From contig WQXY01000007.1 of NCBI GenBank assembly GCA_009781515.1, positions 1 through 64,000 of the forward strand: 64,000 nt of DNA, read 5' to 3'. The notes beneath the pieces were generated by a model. That model did no database searches and had not been told where the DNA came from. It saw only the letters and a list, made by a program, of their open reading frames with translations. Of this stretch, positions 34,162 to 42,527 are shown piece after piece (position 1 is the first letter of the stretch; each line of letters starts with the position of its first letter). The position numbers were made by a program, and so were the translations under genes. This DNA comes from Oscillospiraceae bacterium. GTDB taxonomy: Bacteria; Bacillota; Clostridia; Oscillospirales; Oscillospiraceae.

Positions 34162-34273
34162 TTTTTATCCTCCGTATTAATCATTAATTGCATTGTAACA
34201 AATTAAACGTAAAAAAAACAGTGAAAGAAAAAATGTATTTTTTACAAAACATAAAAAATACATAACAAAAATG

Positions 34274-34303
34274 TTGACCGCGGCATATTTGCTGTGCTAT
34301 AAT
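34274..34303 (+). promoter_or_regulatory. Promoter of rpmG-secE-nusG
   Basis: TTGACC, 18-base spacer, perfect TATAAT, ~50 bases before rpmG. The rest of the 190-base gap after the guaA start is AT-rich without other signals. Confidence 0.7.
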
Positions 34304-34353
34304 CCACGTTACCTGTCGGCAGACGGGTTCATTTTTCGAGGTGAGGTGCCACA

Positions 34354-34503
34354 ATGAGAGTTAAAGCAACGCTCAGATGCAATGAATGTAAACAGCGAAA
34401 CTACAATACAACAAAAAACAAGAAGAACACACCGGACAAGCTTGAAATGAACAAATATTGTAGATTTTGCCGTAAGCACACTGCACACAGTGAAACAAAA
34501 TAA
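34354..34503 (+). CDS. rpmG: 50S ribosomal protein L33 (zinc form)
   Basis: 49 residues, too short for the ORF track. [22 protein letters not shown] and a second CRFC pair give the four-Cys zinc site of the C+ form. GAGGTG precedes the ATG. It sits before secE and nusG as in most Firmicutes. Located at the E-site side of the large subunit. Confidence 0.95.
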   Translation: MRVKATLRCNECKQRNYNTTKNKKNTPDKLEMNKYCRFCRKHTAHSETK

Positions 34504-34520
34504 AAGCGAGGAGAGTAGAA

Positions 34521-34805
34521 ATGCCGGAAGATAATATTGAAAAGCTGGATACTCCCGACCAAAGCTTGGCAAAAACCCGCGGTGTGCCAACAAAACGCAA
34601 GGTAAAAGGTAGCAACCGTTTTGCACGTTGGTTTCGCGAAATGCGAAGCGAGCTTAAAAAGGTTGTTTGGCCTACGCCAAAGCAAATTGCAAACAATACC
34701 TTTGTTGCACTCACGGTTATGACCGCTTCGGCGATTGCAATATGGGCATTGGACTACGCAAGCAATCAAATATTCCAAGCATTGGTAACAGTATTTAAGA
34801 ACTAA
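34521..34805 (+). CDS. secE: Preprotein translocase subunit SecE
   Basis: 94 residues, the short Gram-positive form with one transmembrane helix (~66-90) and the conserved amphipathic segment FREMRSELKKVVWPTPKQ just before it, which clamps SecY. A charged ~35-residue N-terminal extension precedes it. Seventeen bases after rpmG, so co-transcribed. A small hairpin (TTTGAAAG/CTTTCAAA, 34820-34841) separates it from nusG. Confidence 0.95.
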   Translation: MPEDNIEKLDTPDQSLAKTRGVPTKRKVKGSNRFARWFREMRSELKKVVWPTPKQIANNTFVALTVMTASAIAIWALDYASNQIFQALVTVFKN

Positions 34806-34862
34806 TGAATGGAAAGCAATTTGAAAGGTAAATCTTTCAAATGTGGAAGGAATGATTAAATA

Positions 34863-35384
34863 GTGTCTGAAGAAGCAAGATGGTATGTTGTTCATACCTA
34901 CTCAGGTTACGAAAATGCTGTTGCCGCAACGATTGAAAAAGCAGCAGAAAACCGTAAAATGCAAGACCAAATCCTTGAGATAAAAATTCCGACTGAAACC
35001 ATAACGGAAATTCACGACTCTCAAACAAAAACCGTTGAACGCAAGACGTTCCCCGGCTATGTACTCATCAAAATGATGATGAACGACGTCAGCTGGCATC
35101 TTGTAAGAAATGTTCGCGGCGTGACAGGTTTTGTCGGCTCAGCAAATAAAGCAATCCCTCTTACAGAGGATGAAATATACAATCTCGGCATCGACCGCCA
35201 CGAAATTGTTGTCGGCTTTGAAGTCGGAAGCACTGTTAAAGTCGTTGACGGTCCGCTCGAAGGATTTCTCGGAACAGTTGAAGAAATTGAATTCGATAAA
35301 AGCAGGGTAAAAGTTATCGTATCAATGTTCGGACGTGAAACACCCGTAGATTTGGACTTCGACCAAATCGAACCAATCGAGTAA
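34863..35384 (+). CDS. nusG: Transcription termination/antitermination protein NusG
   Basis: 173 residues from a GTG with GGAAGGA upstream. NGN domain (~5-110, WYVVHTYSGYENAVA...GYVLIKMMM) and C-terminal KOW domain (~122-173, GSTVKVVDGPLEGFLGTVEEI). Binds RNA polymerase and couples transcription to translation or Rho. Follows secE as usual. Confidence 0.97.
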   Translation: MSEEARWYVVHTYSGYENAVAATIEKAAENRKMQDQILEIKIPTETITEIHDSQTKTVERKTFPGYVLIKMMMNDVSWHLVRNVRGVTGFVGSANKAIPLTEDEIYNLGIDRHEIVVGFEVGSTVKVVDGPLEGFLGTVEEIEFDKSRVKVIVSMFGRETPVDLDFDQIEPIE

Positions 35385-35387
35385 AAG

Positions 35388-35409
35388 ATGCAACAACATT
35401 GCATTTTTT
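35388..35409 (+). terminator. Possible terminator/attenuator between nusG and rplK
   Basis: ATGCAA/TTGCAT with a 5-base loop followed by TTTTT, four bases after the nusG stop. The 6-bp stem is weak, so partial read-through into rplK is expected. Confidence 0.4.
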
Positions 35410-35480
35410 ATGTGGGAGGAGTGAAATTTATTAATCGCTCCGTTTTAATAACCACATCTATTTTTAGGAGGTGCACATAA

Positions 35481-35909
35481 GTGGCACAGAAAGTCATCGG
35501 AGAAATTAAACTCCAAATCCCCGCCGGAAAAGCGACACCGGCGCCACCCGTAGGGCCGGCTCTCGGTCAGCACGGTGTAAACATCGGTCAGTTTACAAAA
35601 GATTTTAACGACCGCACCAAAAACGACGAGGGTTTGATAATCCCCGTTGTAATCACTGTCTACGCAGACCGCAGTTTTTCGTTTATAACAAAAACACCGC
35701 CGGCGGCAGTTTTGCTCAAAAAAGCATGCAGCTTGGAAAAAGCTTCAGGCGAGCCGCACAGCAACAAAGTAGCAAAAATATCAAAAGAAGAACTCCGCAA
35801 GATAGCAGAAATCAAAATGCCCGACTTAAATGCAGCAGATGTCGACGCAGCCATGAGTATGGTTGCAGGAACTGCACGCAGCATGGGCATTACAGTAGCG
35901 GAGGACTAA
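35481..35909 (+). CDS. rplK: 50S ribosomal protein L11
   Basis: 142 residues from a GTG preceded by AGGAGGTG. Conserved N-terminal domain [26 protein letters not shown] and C-terminal rRNA-binding domain ([26 protein letters not shown]). Part of the GTPase-associated centre. A ~95-base leader precedes it. Confidence 0.97.
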   Translation: MAQKVIGEIKLQIPAGKATPAPPVGPALGQHGVNIGQFTKDFNDRTKNDEGLIIPVVITVYADRSFSFITKTPPAAVLLKKACSLEKASGEPHSNKVAKISKEELRKIAEIKMPDLNAADVDAAMSMVAGTARSMGITVAED

Positions 35910-35912
35910 GAT

Positions 35913-36605
35913 ATGTTTAGAGGAAAAAATTATAAAGAAGCTGCAAAGCTTGTTGACAGAGCAGTATTATACGACCCCGAAGATGCTTTTGCACTCGTAA
36001 TTAAAGCGTCAAAAGCAAAATTTGACGAAACAGTTGAGCTTCATATCAAGCTCGGTGTTGACTCACGCCATGCCGACCAGCAGGTTCGCGGAGCAATCGT
36101 ACTTCCGCACGGCACGGGCAAAACAGCAAGAGTTCTTGTTTTCTGTAAGGAAGAGCGCGAAAAGGAAGCCCTCGACGCAGGAGCCGACTTTGCGGGCGGG
36201 CAAGACCTTGTCGACCGCATTACCAACGAAAACTTCTTTGACTATGACGTTGTTGTTGCAACCCCCGATATGATGGGTGTTGTCGGACGTCTCGGTAAAG
36301 TGCTCGGACCTAAGGGTCTCATGCCGACACCAAAAGCAGGAACGGTTACTCCAAACATTGCGCAGGCAATATCTGAAATCAAAGCAGGTAAAATTGAGTA
36401 CCGTCTTGATAAAACCAACATCATTCACTGCCCGATTGGCAAAGTGTCATTCGGTGCAGAGAAACTGACCGAAAACTATCAGGCGCTCATTGATGCCGTA
36501 GTTAAAGCTAAACCGGCTGCCGCTAAAGGGCAATACATAAAAAGCTGCGTAACAGCTTCAACAATGGGACCCGGCGTTAAGATAAACGCACAAAAACTCG
36601 CCTAA
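35913..36605 (+). CDS. rplA: 50S ribosomal protein L1
   Basis: 230 residues, normal length. Signature [32 protein letters not shown] is intact. Starts three bases after rplK. L1 usually autoregulates this operon by binding its mRNA. Unusually, rplJ and rplL do not follow; a strong hairpin and a convergent gene end the operon here. Confidence 0.97.
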   Translation: MFRGKNYKEAAKLVDRAVLYDPEDAFALVIKASKAKFDETVELHIKLGVDSRHADQQVRGAIVLPHGTGKTARVLVFCKEEREKEALDAGADFAGGQDLVDRITNENFFDYDVVVATPDMMGVVGRLGKVLGPKGLMPTPKAGTVTPNIAQAISEIKAGKIEYRLDKTNIIHCPIGKVSFGAEKLTENYQALIDAVVKAKPAAAKGQYIKSCVTASTMGPGVKINAQKLA

Positions 36606-36619
36606 AAAGCAGTAAAGCC

Positions 36620-36645
36620 GGGGACAGGACTTTAGTCCTGTCCCC
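36620..36645. terminator. Bidirectional hairpin between rplA and the HD-domain gene
   Basis: GGGGACAGGACT/AGTCCTGTCCCC is a 12-bp perfect stem 14 bases after the rplA stop and 16 bases from the convergent stop. No T-tract on either side. The GGGGACAG...CTGTCCCC form also occurs as a dispersed palindrome in other genomes. Confidence 0.55.
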
Positions 36646-36661
36646 TTGCTGTGACATGGTG

Positions 36662-37321
36662 CTATATCAGTTGCTGTTCGTTAATTATCAGCTTAAACTC
36701 AAGCCCGAGCTTCTCGGCAGCCTTTCGGCACATTTTCATACGCCCGAGGAAGATTTCAAAGTAGTCCATAACAGAGCTGTACTTGGTATCAACAGTCAAT
36801 TTTAGTTTAACAAGAGTTTTTTCTTCGTTTACCTTAAGTAAGGATTTCCTTACGGAGTAGTTTACTCTATCGTGAATGTCAAAGCTTGAGATATCCTCGT
36901 TTCTCACCCTTGAGCGGCGAACGTCCGATTTATCCGCGAGAATGAGTGCAGCGCTCACGTGATTGACGGGAACGCCTGTATTTTCATCATGGTTGCCAAT
37001 GGCGGTTGTAATTGTTGCAATCTCGGCGGCACTAAAGCCAAGATGATCTAATATACGAAAAGCCATAACCGCACCCGAGAGCGAATGGTCTTCACGGTTT
37101 ACAAGGTTTCCTATATCATGCAGATACCCGGATATTTTAGCAAGCTCAACGTCACGCTCGGGATATCCGAGAGTTTCCAAGATATAACCCGCATCTTCCG
37201 CCGTTCTTGTAACATGAGAAAAGCTGTGTTCGGTAAATCCGAGAGCGCACAAAGACTCATCGGCTTTTGTAATATAAGTGCTGACATCTTCGTTATTTTT
37301 AATGTCTTCAAAGGTTAGCAT
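36662..37321 (-). CDS. HD-domain phosphohydrolase
   Basis: 219 residues from the ATG at 37321 with GGAGG ten bases upstream; the 28 extra residues of the track run through the tRNA-side promoter region. HD-type metal ligands: His in HSFSHVTRTAED, His-Asp in ISGYLHDIGN, His in EDHSLSGAVMA, and a late His-Asp in AIGNHDENT. The substrate may be a nucleotide or a phosphorylated second messenger, not determinable here. The C-terminal ~80 residues (KLTVDTKYSSVMDYFEIFLGRMKM) are conserved-looking but unassigned. Monocistronic. Confidence 0.85.
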   Translation of the reverse strand: MLTFEDIKNNEDVSTYITKADESLCALGFTEHSFSHVTRTAEDAGYILETLGYPERDVELAKISGYLHDIGNLVNREDHSLSGAVMAFRILDHLGFSAAEIATITTAIGNHDENTGVPVNHVSAALILADKSDVRRSRVRNEDISSFDIHDRVNYSVRKSLLKVNEEKTLVKLKLTVDTKYSSVMDYFEIFLGRMKMCRKAAEKLGLEFKLIINEQQLI

Positions 37322-37399
37322 AATAAGATTTCCTCCACATTTTATCCGTCTGTGACTACAGTATAACACAAAGCGAAACGATAATGTAACTAAAAGGTA

Positions 37400-37428
37400 T
37401 TGCATAGCGCCTTAATGTATGTTACAAT
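37400..37428 (+). promoter_or_regulatory. Promoter of the tRNA cluster
   Basis: TTGCAT, 17-base spacer, TACAAT, ending 15 bases before the first tRNA gene. Confidence 0.6.
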
Positions 37429-37443
37429 TCGTCCGCTAAACAT

Positions 37444-37521
37444 GGTGAGTATAGCTCAGCTGGTTAGAGCACCGGATTGTGGTTCCGGGGGTCGTGGGTT
37501 CGAATCCCATTACTCACCCCA
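37444..37521 (+). tRNA. tRNA-His (GTG)
   Basis: Anticodon loop TTGTGGT on a CCGGA/TCCGG stem. The acceptor GTGAGTA pairs perfectly with TACTCAC, and an extra 5' G (G-1) faces C73, the histidine identity element. CCA is encoded. Confidence 0.95.
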
Positions 37522-37545
37522 AGTCTTACACGACAAGACGCATAA

Positions 37546-37620
37546 TGGGCTGTCGCCAAGCGGTAAGGCACCAGACTTTGACTCTGGCATTCGTTGGTTC
37601 AAATCCAGCCAGCCCAGCCA
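37546..37620 (+). tRNA. tRNA-Gln (TTG)
   Basis: Anticodon loop CTTTGAC on a CCAGA/TCTGG stem; acceptor TGGGCTG/CAGCCCA, discriminator G, CCA encoded. Confidence 0.95.
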
Positions 37621-37631
37621 CCACACAAAAT

Positions 37632-37707
37632 GACCTGCTAGCTCAGTCGGTAGAGCAGCGCCCTTTTAAGGCGAAGGTCCTGTGTTCGAATCACAGGCAG
37701 GTCACCA
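37632..37707 (+). tRNA. tRNA-Lys (TTT)
   Basis: Anticodon loop CTTTTAA on a GCGCC/GGCG-type stem; acceptor GACCTGC/GCAGGTC, discriminator A, CCA encoded. Confidence 0.95.
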
Positions 37708-37747
37708 AAAAGAGGTTAAGTGCCAAAATGGGACTCAACCTCTTTTT
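37708..37747 (+). terminator. Rho-independent terminator of the tRNA cluster
   Basis: AAAAGAGGTT/AACCTCTTTTT stem with an 18-19 base loop directly after the Lys tRNA CCA, ending in TTTTT. Confidence 0.85.
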
Positions 37748-37770
37748 ACTACTCGTGCGTGTCTTATAGT

Positions 37771-37995
37771 CTACCGTGACACGCTTTGCAGCGTTATCAT
37801 AACACGCTTGCCGCTCTCGTCGTGAACCCTGACAATGCCCTTTTCATATTCGTCCAATGTGCATATTTGCCTAATATTAGGCCCCTTTTTTGCAATGACA
37901 TACAAAACATCGGAATAGTTCTTTAAGTACAGGCGCTCAATACCGTATATAGTTTCGATACGCGAGTCTTTTTTTGATTTATCAAAAAGCTTCAT
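37771..37995 (-). CDS. Small protein of unknown function
   Basis: 74 residues from the ATG at 37995; the track start at 38031 is a TTG without support. Basic N-terminus (MKLFDKSKKDSR), then alternating hydrophobic/charged strands ending in ITLQSVSR, consistent with a small beta-rich cytoplasmic protein. No ribosome binding site is obvious, and no family is recognised. It is convergent with the tRNA terminator and divergent from the lipoprotein gene. Confidence 0.55.
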   Translation of the reverse strand: MKLFDKSKKDSRIETIYGIERLYLKNYSDVLYVIAKKGPNIRQICTLDEYEKGIVRVHDESGKRVMITLQSVSR

Positions 37996-38118
37996 AATAA
38001 ATATACTACCATAAAAATAAATATTTATCAAAAATAATCATATTTATATTCAGATGGAACATTTAATAAAAACAATCGTCTAATATCTATCAACCACAGT
38101 CAAAAAAGGAGGCTAACC

Positions 38119-39345
38119 ATGAAAATGTTAAATACAGCCAAAAAAAGTTCATCCGGCGTTTTATGTGCAGTGCTTTGTGCTGCGTTTCTTTTTATCGCCT
38201 CGTGCGGGAATAATGAAGATAAGCCCGCTGTGGACAACGTGCCGGAAGGGCATGGTATTACCTTAGAGTTTGTGAAATATACACCTGATGAAATCTCTCT
38301 TATCATCAACAACGGCTCTGCCTTTGATATCAGATATGACAACGGGTATTCGATAAACGGCAGATTGTGGGGTGAAATGGGGACAAGCGGCAATAGAACC
38401 TTTGACCTGCCATCAGGTGAAACCTGTGAGATTATTCTTGAACCAACGGGACTCGACGGGTTTTCACTAACGCCCGGCGAATATCAATTAACAATGCAAA
38501 TAATAATTGACCCTGATAATACTGCTTCTGCCCCGCTTGCAAATATCTCTGTAAAAACATACCTGCTGCATGTAGACTTTGCGCTTGAAAACACAAAAAT
38601 CCCGCCCGACATGACAGGTGTATCCATAGAAGTCGATTTTGCAACCCCGATAGGTGTGCTGCTTAACATAACAAATGGTACAAATTACGGGCGTGTGTAT
38701 TTTGACAAGTCATATAAAGTTCAGCAAAAAGAGCTTGCGGACTATGTGGGCGCAGATTGGAAAGAAATACCAAAAATAACATCAAGTGCATTTTCAAGTG
38801 ATTTAGACGATAATAAAGACTCAATAGCCCCGCGGCAAACCTATGAAATGTATCTTATATACTGGCAGTGGCTGTATGGCGAACTGGAGCCCGGAGAGTA
38901 TCGCATAGAAATGAACATTTATCATGATGATGGAGAGGGAAATATTGCAGCAAACGTAATATATGCGTATTTCACGTTAGACGGTGAACCAATTCCGGAC
39001 ACGATAAAAAGAATGGATAGTGACTTCTATCACCCGCTTTCCGGAATTAGTACATTTCGTGCGGAAGTTATGAACCTGATTGACCAAAACTATCGTGAAG
39101 TTTCCGCAGATAATACAGGGCTTCTTGTAAAATCAATGCAGCCATTTTGGGGAAATGACACAAACGGCAGTTTGCTGTATGTGCTAAACTCTCATTCAAA
39201 TACAGTGCTTGATTTGAATGGCAAACAAATTCACTTCTCAGACATACCGATAGGTGCAATAATTGATATAACCTTTAGCGGAATAATTTTGACATCGAAC
39301 CCGGCGATAATCGGAGCAAATCTGCTAATCAGAATAATTGAATAA
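38119..39345 (+). CDS. Putative lipoprotein with Ig-like beta-domains
   Basis: 408 residues; AAAGGAGG precedes the ATG. A signal peptide with lipobox FIASC-G (Cys ~30) predicts a membrane-anchored, surface-exposed protein. The rest is beta-rich with two similar segments ('GITLEFVKYTPDEISLIINNGSAFDIRYDNGYSI' and 'GVLLNITNGTNYGRVYFDKSYKV'), each followed by a 'PGEYRLTM/PGEYRIEM' turn, resembling bacterial Ig-like domains seen in Clostridia lipoproteins. Function unknown. Monocistronic with a strong terminator. Confidence 0.8.
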   Translation: MKMLNTAKKSSSGVLCAVLCAAFLFIASCGNNEDKPAVDNVPEGHGITLEFVKYTPDEISLIINNGSAFDIRYDNGYSINGRLWGEMGTSGNRTFDLPSGETCEIILEPTGLDGFSLTPGEYQLTMQIIIDPDNTASAPLANISVKTYLLHVDFALENTKIPPDMTGVSIEVDFATPIGVLLNITNGTNYGRVYFDKSYKVQQKELADYVGADWKEIPKITSSAFSSDLDDNKDSIAPRQTYEMYLIYWQWLYGELEPGEYRIEMNIYHDDGEGNIAANVIYAYFTLDGEPIPDTIKRMDSDFYHPLSGISTFRAEVMNLIDQNYREVSADNTGLLVKSMQPFWGNDTNGSLLYVLNSHSNTVLDLNGKQIHFSDIPIGAIIDITFSGIILTSNPAIIGANLLIRIIE

Positions 39346-39360
39346 TTACTATAAAAAAGA

Positions 39361-39399
39361 AAAGAGGCTATTCTTCTTGGAGATTAGCCTCTTTTTTTT
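39361..39399 (+). terminator. Rho-independent terminator of the lipoprotein gene
   Basis: AAAGAGGCTA/TAGCCTCTTT with a 14-base loop followed by TTTTT. The convergent small ORF ends inside the same hairpin. Confidence 0.85.
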
Positions 39400-39538
39400 C
39401 GATTGCTCTGTTATACGCCTTTGGGTCAGGCGGTTTTCGTGTAACGGGATTTAGTCCGCCCCAGCTGCTGCGTTTTGCCGCATGGAATTGCTTTTGCTTT
39501 AATTTTGACTGTTTACTTAAAGGAACAAACCGTTTCAT
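39368..39538 (-). CDS. Conserved-looking 56-residue basic protein
   Basis: Too short for the ORF track. MKRFVPLSKQSKLKQKQFHAAKRSSWGG... is rich in Lys/Arg/Gln, with a WGGLNPVTRKPPDPKAYNR centre. Starts three bases after the stop of the lytic transglycosylase, without its own ribosome binding site, so it depends on coupling. It ends inside the bidirectional terminator. Frame length, position and composition argue that it is real; function unknown. Confidence 0.7.
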   Translation of the reverse strand: MKRFVPLSKQSKLKQKQFHAAKRSSWGGLNPVTRKPPDPKAYNRAIEKKEANLQEE

Positions 39539-39541
39539 GTG

Positions 39542-40258
39542 TTACAAGACGGTGTTCTTGCTGTCGCCCGAAGTGCTCATTTGCATTTCAATCAGCTTTA
39601 TGAAAAGCATTTGTGCGAGAGCTTCATTGAAATTGAAAGAAGAGCTCTTTGTGGAAGTTTCGCTAATTCTGCCTGCCATATCAAAACCGTCGTATGTGAG
39701 CATTCCCGCAGTGATTTCGCCGCCGCCCATATAGCTGAGCACCTTTGGCACATAAGCTTGAGTCTCCCGAAACGGAGGAATACCGCCGTGTTTGATAACT
39801 GCAGGCCACCCTGCGTTGTATGCTGCAAGAGCGAGCTCAACATCGCCGTCAAACCTGTCGAGTTGTTCTCTGAGATATTTTGCTCCGCCCATGATGCTTT
39901 GCTCGGCGTTGTACGGGTCGTCAACACCAAGATATTTTGCCGTACCGGGCATAAGCTGCATAATACCCATAGCACCGACCTTGGAAGTAACGTCGGCGCG
40001 GAAATTAGACTCAACTTTTGCAACTGCTTTGAGAAGATTTGGTGAAATATTATATTTTTGCCCGGCAGCATCAAAAACGGTGTCAAGGTCAACACTGCCA
40101 CTGCTTATAGTACGAGACCTTAATGTGCTCGCAAAAGATGTGGGGCTTGCATAATTTTCTGAAGGAGCAACAGTCTGTGTGCCTGCTAAAGGCAGGGCAC
40201 TTTGCCACGCACTGAAATTTACATTGTTTGCGTTTGGAATTACAGAGTCAATCGTCAT
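39542..40258 (-). CDS. Lytic transglycosylase, SLT domain
   Basis: 238 residues. C-terminal-half SLT/goose-lysozyme fold (~95-200) with catalytic Glu in LLKAVAKVESNF, the GAMGIMQLMPGTA motif and AAYNAGWPAV. It cleaves peptidoglycan glycan strands. There is no obvious signal peptide; the N-terminal ~85 residues are Ser/Thr/Ala-rich, as in enzymes exported through the flagellar or other non-Sec routes. A SigD/FliA-like promoter upstream supports a motility role. Confidence 0.88.
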   Translation of the reverse strand: MTIDSVIPNANNVNFSAWQSALPLAGTQTVAPSENYASPTSFASTLRSRTISSGSVDLDTVFDAAGQKYNISPNLLKAVAKVESNFRADVTSKVGAMGIMQLMPGTAKYLGVDDPYNAEQSIMGGAKYLREQLDRFDGDVELALAAYNAGWPAVIKHGGIPPFRETQAYVPKVLSYMGGGEITAGMLTYDGFDMAGRISETSTKSSSFNFNEALAQMLFIKLIEMQMSTSGDSKNTVL

Positions 40259-40373
40259 TATACTATGCCTTTCAACCTGTGAAATTCGGGGTGTTTTGCG
40301 GCCGTAAGTTACAGAGTCGGGATTGCTACCCCGGTCTATTTATGCTCCGGTCGCGTGTTCCCTGTGTTATATA

Positions 40374-40400
40374 TAATCGGACTTTTTATCGTAAACTTTA
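40374..40400 (-). promoter_or_regulatory. SigD (FliA)-type promoter for the lytic transglycosylase, with structured leader
   Basis: On the minus strand TAAAGTTT-N11-TCCGATTA matches the motility-sigma consensus TAAAGTTT-N11-GCCGATAA in all -35 positions and 6 of 8 at -10. The ~110-base leader (40259-40370) holds alternative pairings: GGGGT (40288) or CGGG (40318) with ACCCC (40328-40332). Confidence 0.6.
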
Positions 40401-40463
40401 ATAAAAAGCTCACTGAAATGATAAATTTTGTTAAAAAAGACGAAAAAACGTAAAAAATAAGTG

Positions 40464-40492
40464 TTGACAAGCGCTCTGGGGTTTGGTATTCT
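40464..40492 (+). promoter_or_regulatory. Promoter of the S10 ribosomal operon
   Basis: Perfect TTGACA, 17-base spacer, TATTCT, ~65 bases before rpsJ. It shares the 300-base intergenic region with the divergent transglycosylase promoter. Confidence 0.8.
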
Positions 40493-40558
40493 ATCCGAGC
40501 GTCTTCTTTTAGAACGACACACACGGCACAGTGTGCACAGATTTTTGGAGGATAAGAA

Positions 40559-40870
40559 ATGGCAGCGAAAAAGATGATACGCATCAGGCTCAAGGCTTAC
40601 GATCATCAGCTTATTGATCAGGCAGCCTCGACAATCATCGAAACAGCAAAACGTACAGACGCAAGAGTATCAGGACCTATTCCGCTTCCGACAAAAAAGG
40701 AAGTAATTACGATACTTCGTGCAGTACACAAATACAAGGATGCCAGAGAGCAGTTTGAACGTCTTACACATAAAAGACTGATTGACATTATGAGCCCGAC
40801 ACAAAAAACGGTTGAAGCTCTCATGTCGCTCGAGCTCCCTGCCGGTGTTGAAATCGAAATTAAACTGTAA
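40559..40870 (+). CDS. rpsJ: 30S ribosomal protein S10 (NusE)
   Basis: 103 residues. [18 protein letters not shown] and [17 protein letters not shown] are the conserved segments. It also acts as NusE in antitermination. First gene of the S10-spc-alpha supercluster; TTGGAGGA precedes the ATG. Confidence 0.98.
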   Translation: MAAKKMIRIRLKAYDHQLIDQAASTIIETAKRTDARVSGPIPLPTKKEVITILRAVHKYKDAREQFERLTHKRLIDIMSPTQKTVEALMSLELPAGVEIEIKL

Positions 40871-40945
40871 ACATCGGAAGCACCCAAGGTCATGTTGGTT
40901 TATATAATGTAGCCAACCAATAACCGAAATCAGGAGGAAGAAACA

Positions 40946-41578
40946 ATGGTCAAAGCGATCATCGGAAAAAAAGTCGGTATGACGCAAATATTCGATGAAA
41001 ACGGCAAGGTTGTACCGGTTACTGTTATTGAAGCAGGTCCATGTGTCGTAGTTCAAAAGAAAACTGCAGAAAATGACGGATATGACGCTGTTCAACTCGG
41101 TTTCACCGACATCAAAGAACGCAAGCTTTCAAAACCCGAACAAGGGCACTTGAAAAAAGCAAAAGTATCTGCAAAAAAATATCTTAAGGAATTCCGCCTC
41201 GAAGACATATCCGCACTTAACGTCGGCGACGAGCTTAAAGCAGATGTTTTCGCAGAGGGCGACAAGGTTGACGTAACAGGAATATCACGAGGCAAGGGCT
41301 TCTCGGGTGTTATCAAACGCCACGGAGCAGGAAGAACAGCAACCTCACACGGTGGTGGACCCGTTCACCGTCACGCAGGCTCAATGGGCTCGGGAACAGA
41401 CCCCGCCCGCATATTTAAGGGCAAAATGGGTGCAGGACAAATGGGTAACGTACAAGTTACAGTCCAAAACCTTGATGTAGTTAAAGTAGACCCGGAGCGC
41501 AACATGATAGCTGTCAGAGGAGCAATACCCGGACCAAGAAGCGGTATTGTATATCTTAAAAATACTGTAAAGAATTAA
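40946..41578 (+). CDS. rplC: 50S ribosomal protein L3
   Basis: 210 residues, normal. [27 protein letters not shown] at the start and the peptidyl-transferase-reaching loop [25 protein letters not shown] are intact. AGGAGG upstream; 75-base gap after rpsJ. Confidence 0.98.
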   Translation: MVKAIIGKKVGMTQIFDENGKVVPVTVIEAGPCVVVQKKTAENDGYDAVQLGFTDIKERKLSKPEQGHLKKAKVSAKKYLKEFRLEDISALNVGDELKADVFAEGDKVDVTGISRGKGFSGVIKRHGAGRTATSHGGGPVHRHAGSMGSGTDPARIFKGKMGAGQMGNVQVTVQNLDVVKVDPERNMIAVRGAIPGPRSGIVYLKNTVKN

Positions 41579-41594
41579 GGAAAGGGAGAGAATA

Positions 41595-42218
41595 ATGCCG
41601 GAAGTAAAAGTACACGACATGAAGGGCAAGGTAGTCGGCGAAGTGACACTCTCCGAGGCTGTTTTTGGCATTAAGCCAAACACCGTGGCAATCCACGCAG
41701 CAGTCAAAAATCATCTTGCAAATAAAAGACAAGGCACACAATCCGCACTCACACGTGCAGAGGTTGCGGGCGGCGGAAAGAAGCCATACCGTCAAAAAGG
41801 CACAGGCAGAGCACGTCAAGGCTCAGTCAGCAATCCGCATTACACACATGGTGGCGTTGCATTTGCACCGAAACCAAGAAGCTACCGCTATACATTAAAT
41901 AAAAAGCTTAAGAGAATTGCACTTAAATCTGCATTATCTCTTAAAGTTGCAAACGACTCTATTATAGTTGTCGACAAGCTCAAAATGAAAGAAAAGAAAA
42001 CAAAAGACTTTGTCAAATTCATGACCGCTCTCGGGATTGAAGGCAAAGTTTTAATTGTTACAAACGAGCTTGATGAAAATGTAATTTTCAGCGGAAGAAA
42101 CATTCCGGGTGTTAAAACAACATACGGGTCACTGCTGAGCACCTACGACATTATGAATGCAAAAACATTTGTTGTGGACAAAGCGGCACTCGGTAAAATT
42201 GAGGAGGTATACGCATAA
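41595..42218 (+). CDS. rplD: 50S ribosomal protein L4
   Basis: 207 residues. The extended loop AGGGKKPYRQKGTGRARQGS lines the exit tunnel. In many bacteria L4 represses the S10 operon. Its stop overlaps the rplW start (TAATG). Confidence 0.98.
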   Translation: MPEVKVHDMKGKVVGEVTLSEAVFGIKPNTVAIHAAVKNHLANKRQGTQSALTRAEVAGGGKKPYRQKGTGRARQGSVSNPHYTHGGVAFAPKPRSYRYTLNKKLKRIALKSALSLKVANDSIIVVDKLKMKEKKTKDFVKFMTALGIEGKVLIVTNELDENVIFSGRNIPGVKTTYGSLLSTYDIMNAKTFVVDKAALGKIEEVYA

Positions 42219-42514
42219 TGAAAACATCATGTGATATTATCCTACGCCCGATAATCTCAGAGCAATCAACCGAGCATGTTGAGCTTAAAAAATACGTGTT
42301 TGAAGTTGCTCCCGATGCCAACAAAATCGAAATCAAAAAAGCAATCGAAGATTTATTTGATGTTGAGGTAGCGAAAGTTACTACATTAAATATGATTGGC
42401 AAAACAAAACGTATGGGTCGTCACCCCGCCGGAAAAAGAAAAGACTGGAAAAAAGCCGTTGTCAAACTTACAGACAGTTCAAAGACAATTGAGTTCTTTG
42501 AAGGCTTGGTCTAA
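42218..42514 (+). CDS. rplW: 50S ribosomal protein L23
   Basis: 98 residues. IILRPIISEQSTE and the C-terminal KTKRMGRHPAGKRKDWKKAVV loop are typical. At the tunnel exit it docks trigger factor and SRP. Translationally coupled to rplD. Confidence 0.98.
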   Translation: MKTSCDIILRPIISEQSTEHVELKKYVFEVAPDANKIEIKKAIEDLFDVEVAKVTTLNMIGKTKRMGRHPAGKRKDWKKAVVKLTDSSKTIEFFEGLV

Positions 42515-42527
42515 GGAGGAATAAGAA

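Noticed and set aside
37444-37707. tRNA cluster as insertion site of the mobile element
   Set aside because: The direct repeats and the integrase end map to the guaA 3' end; no tRNA fragment is repeated elsewhere in the window.
40336-40606. Minus-strand ORFs across the rpsJ promoter
   Set aside because: They cover the S10 and SigD-type promoters, and lack a ribosome binding site and protein-like composition.
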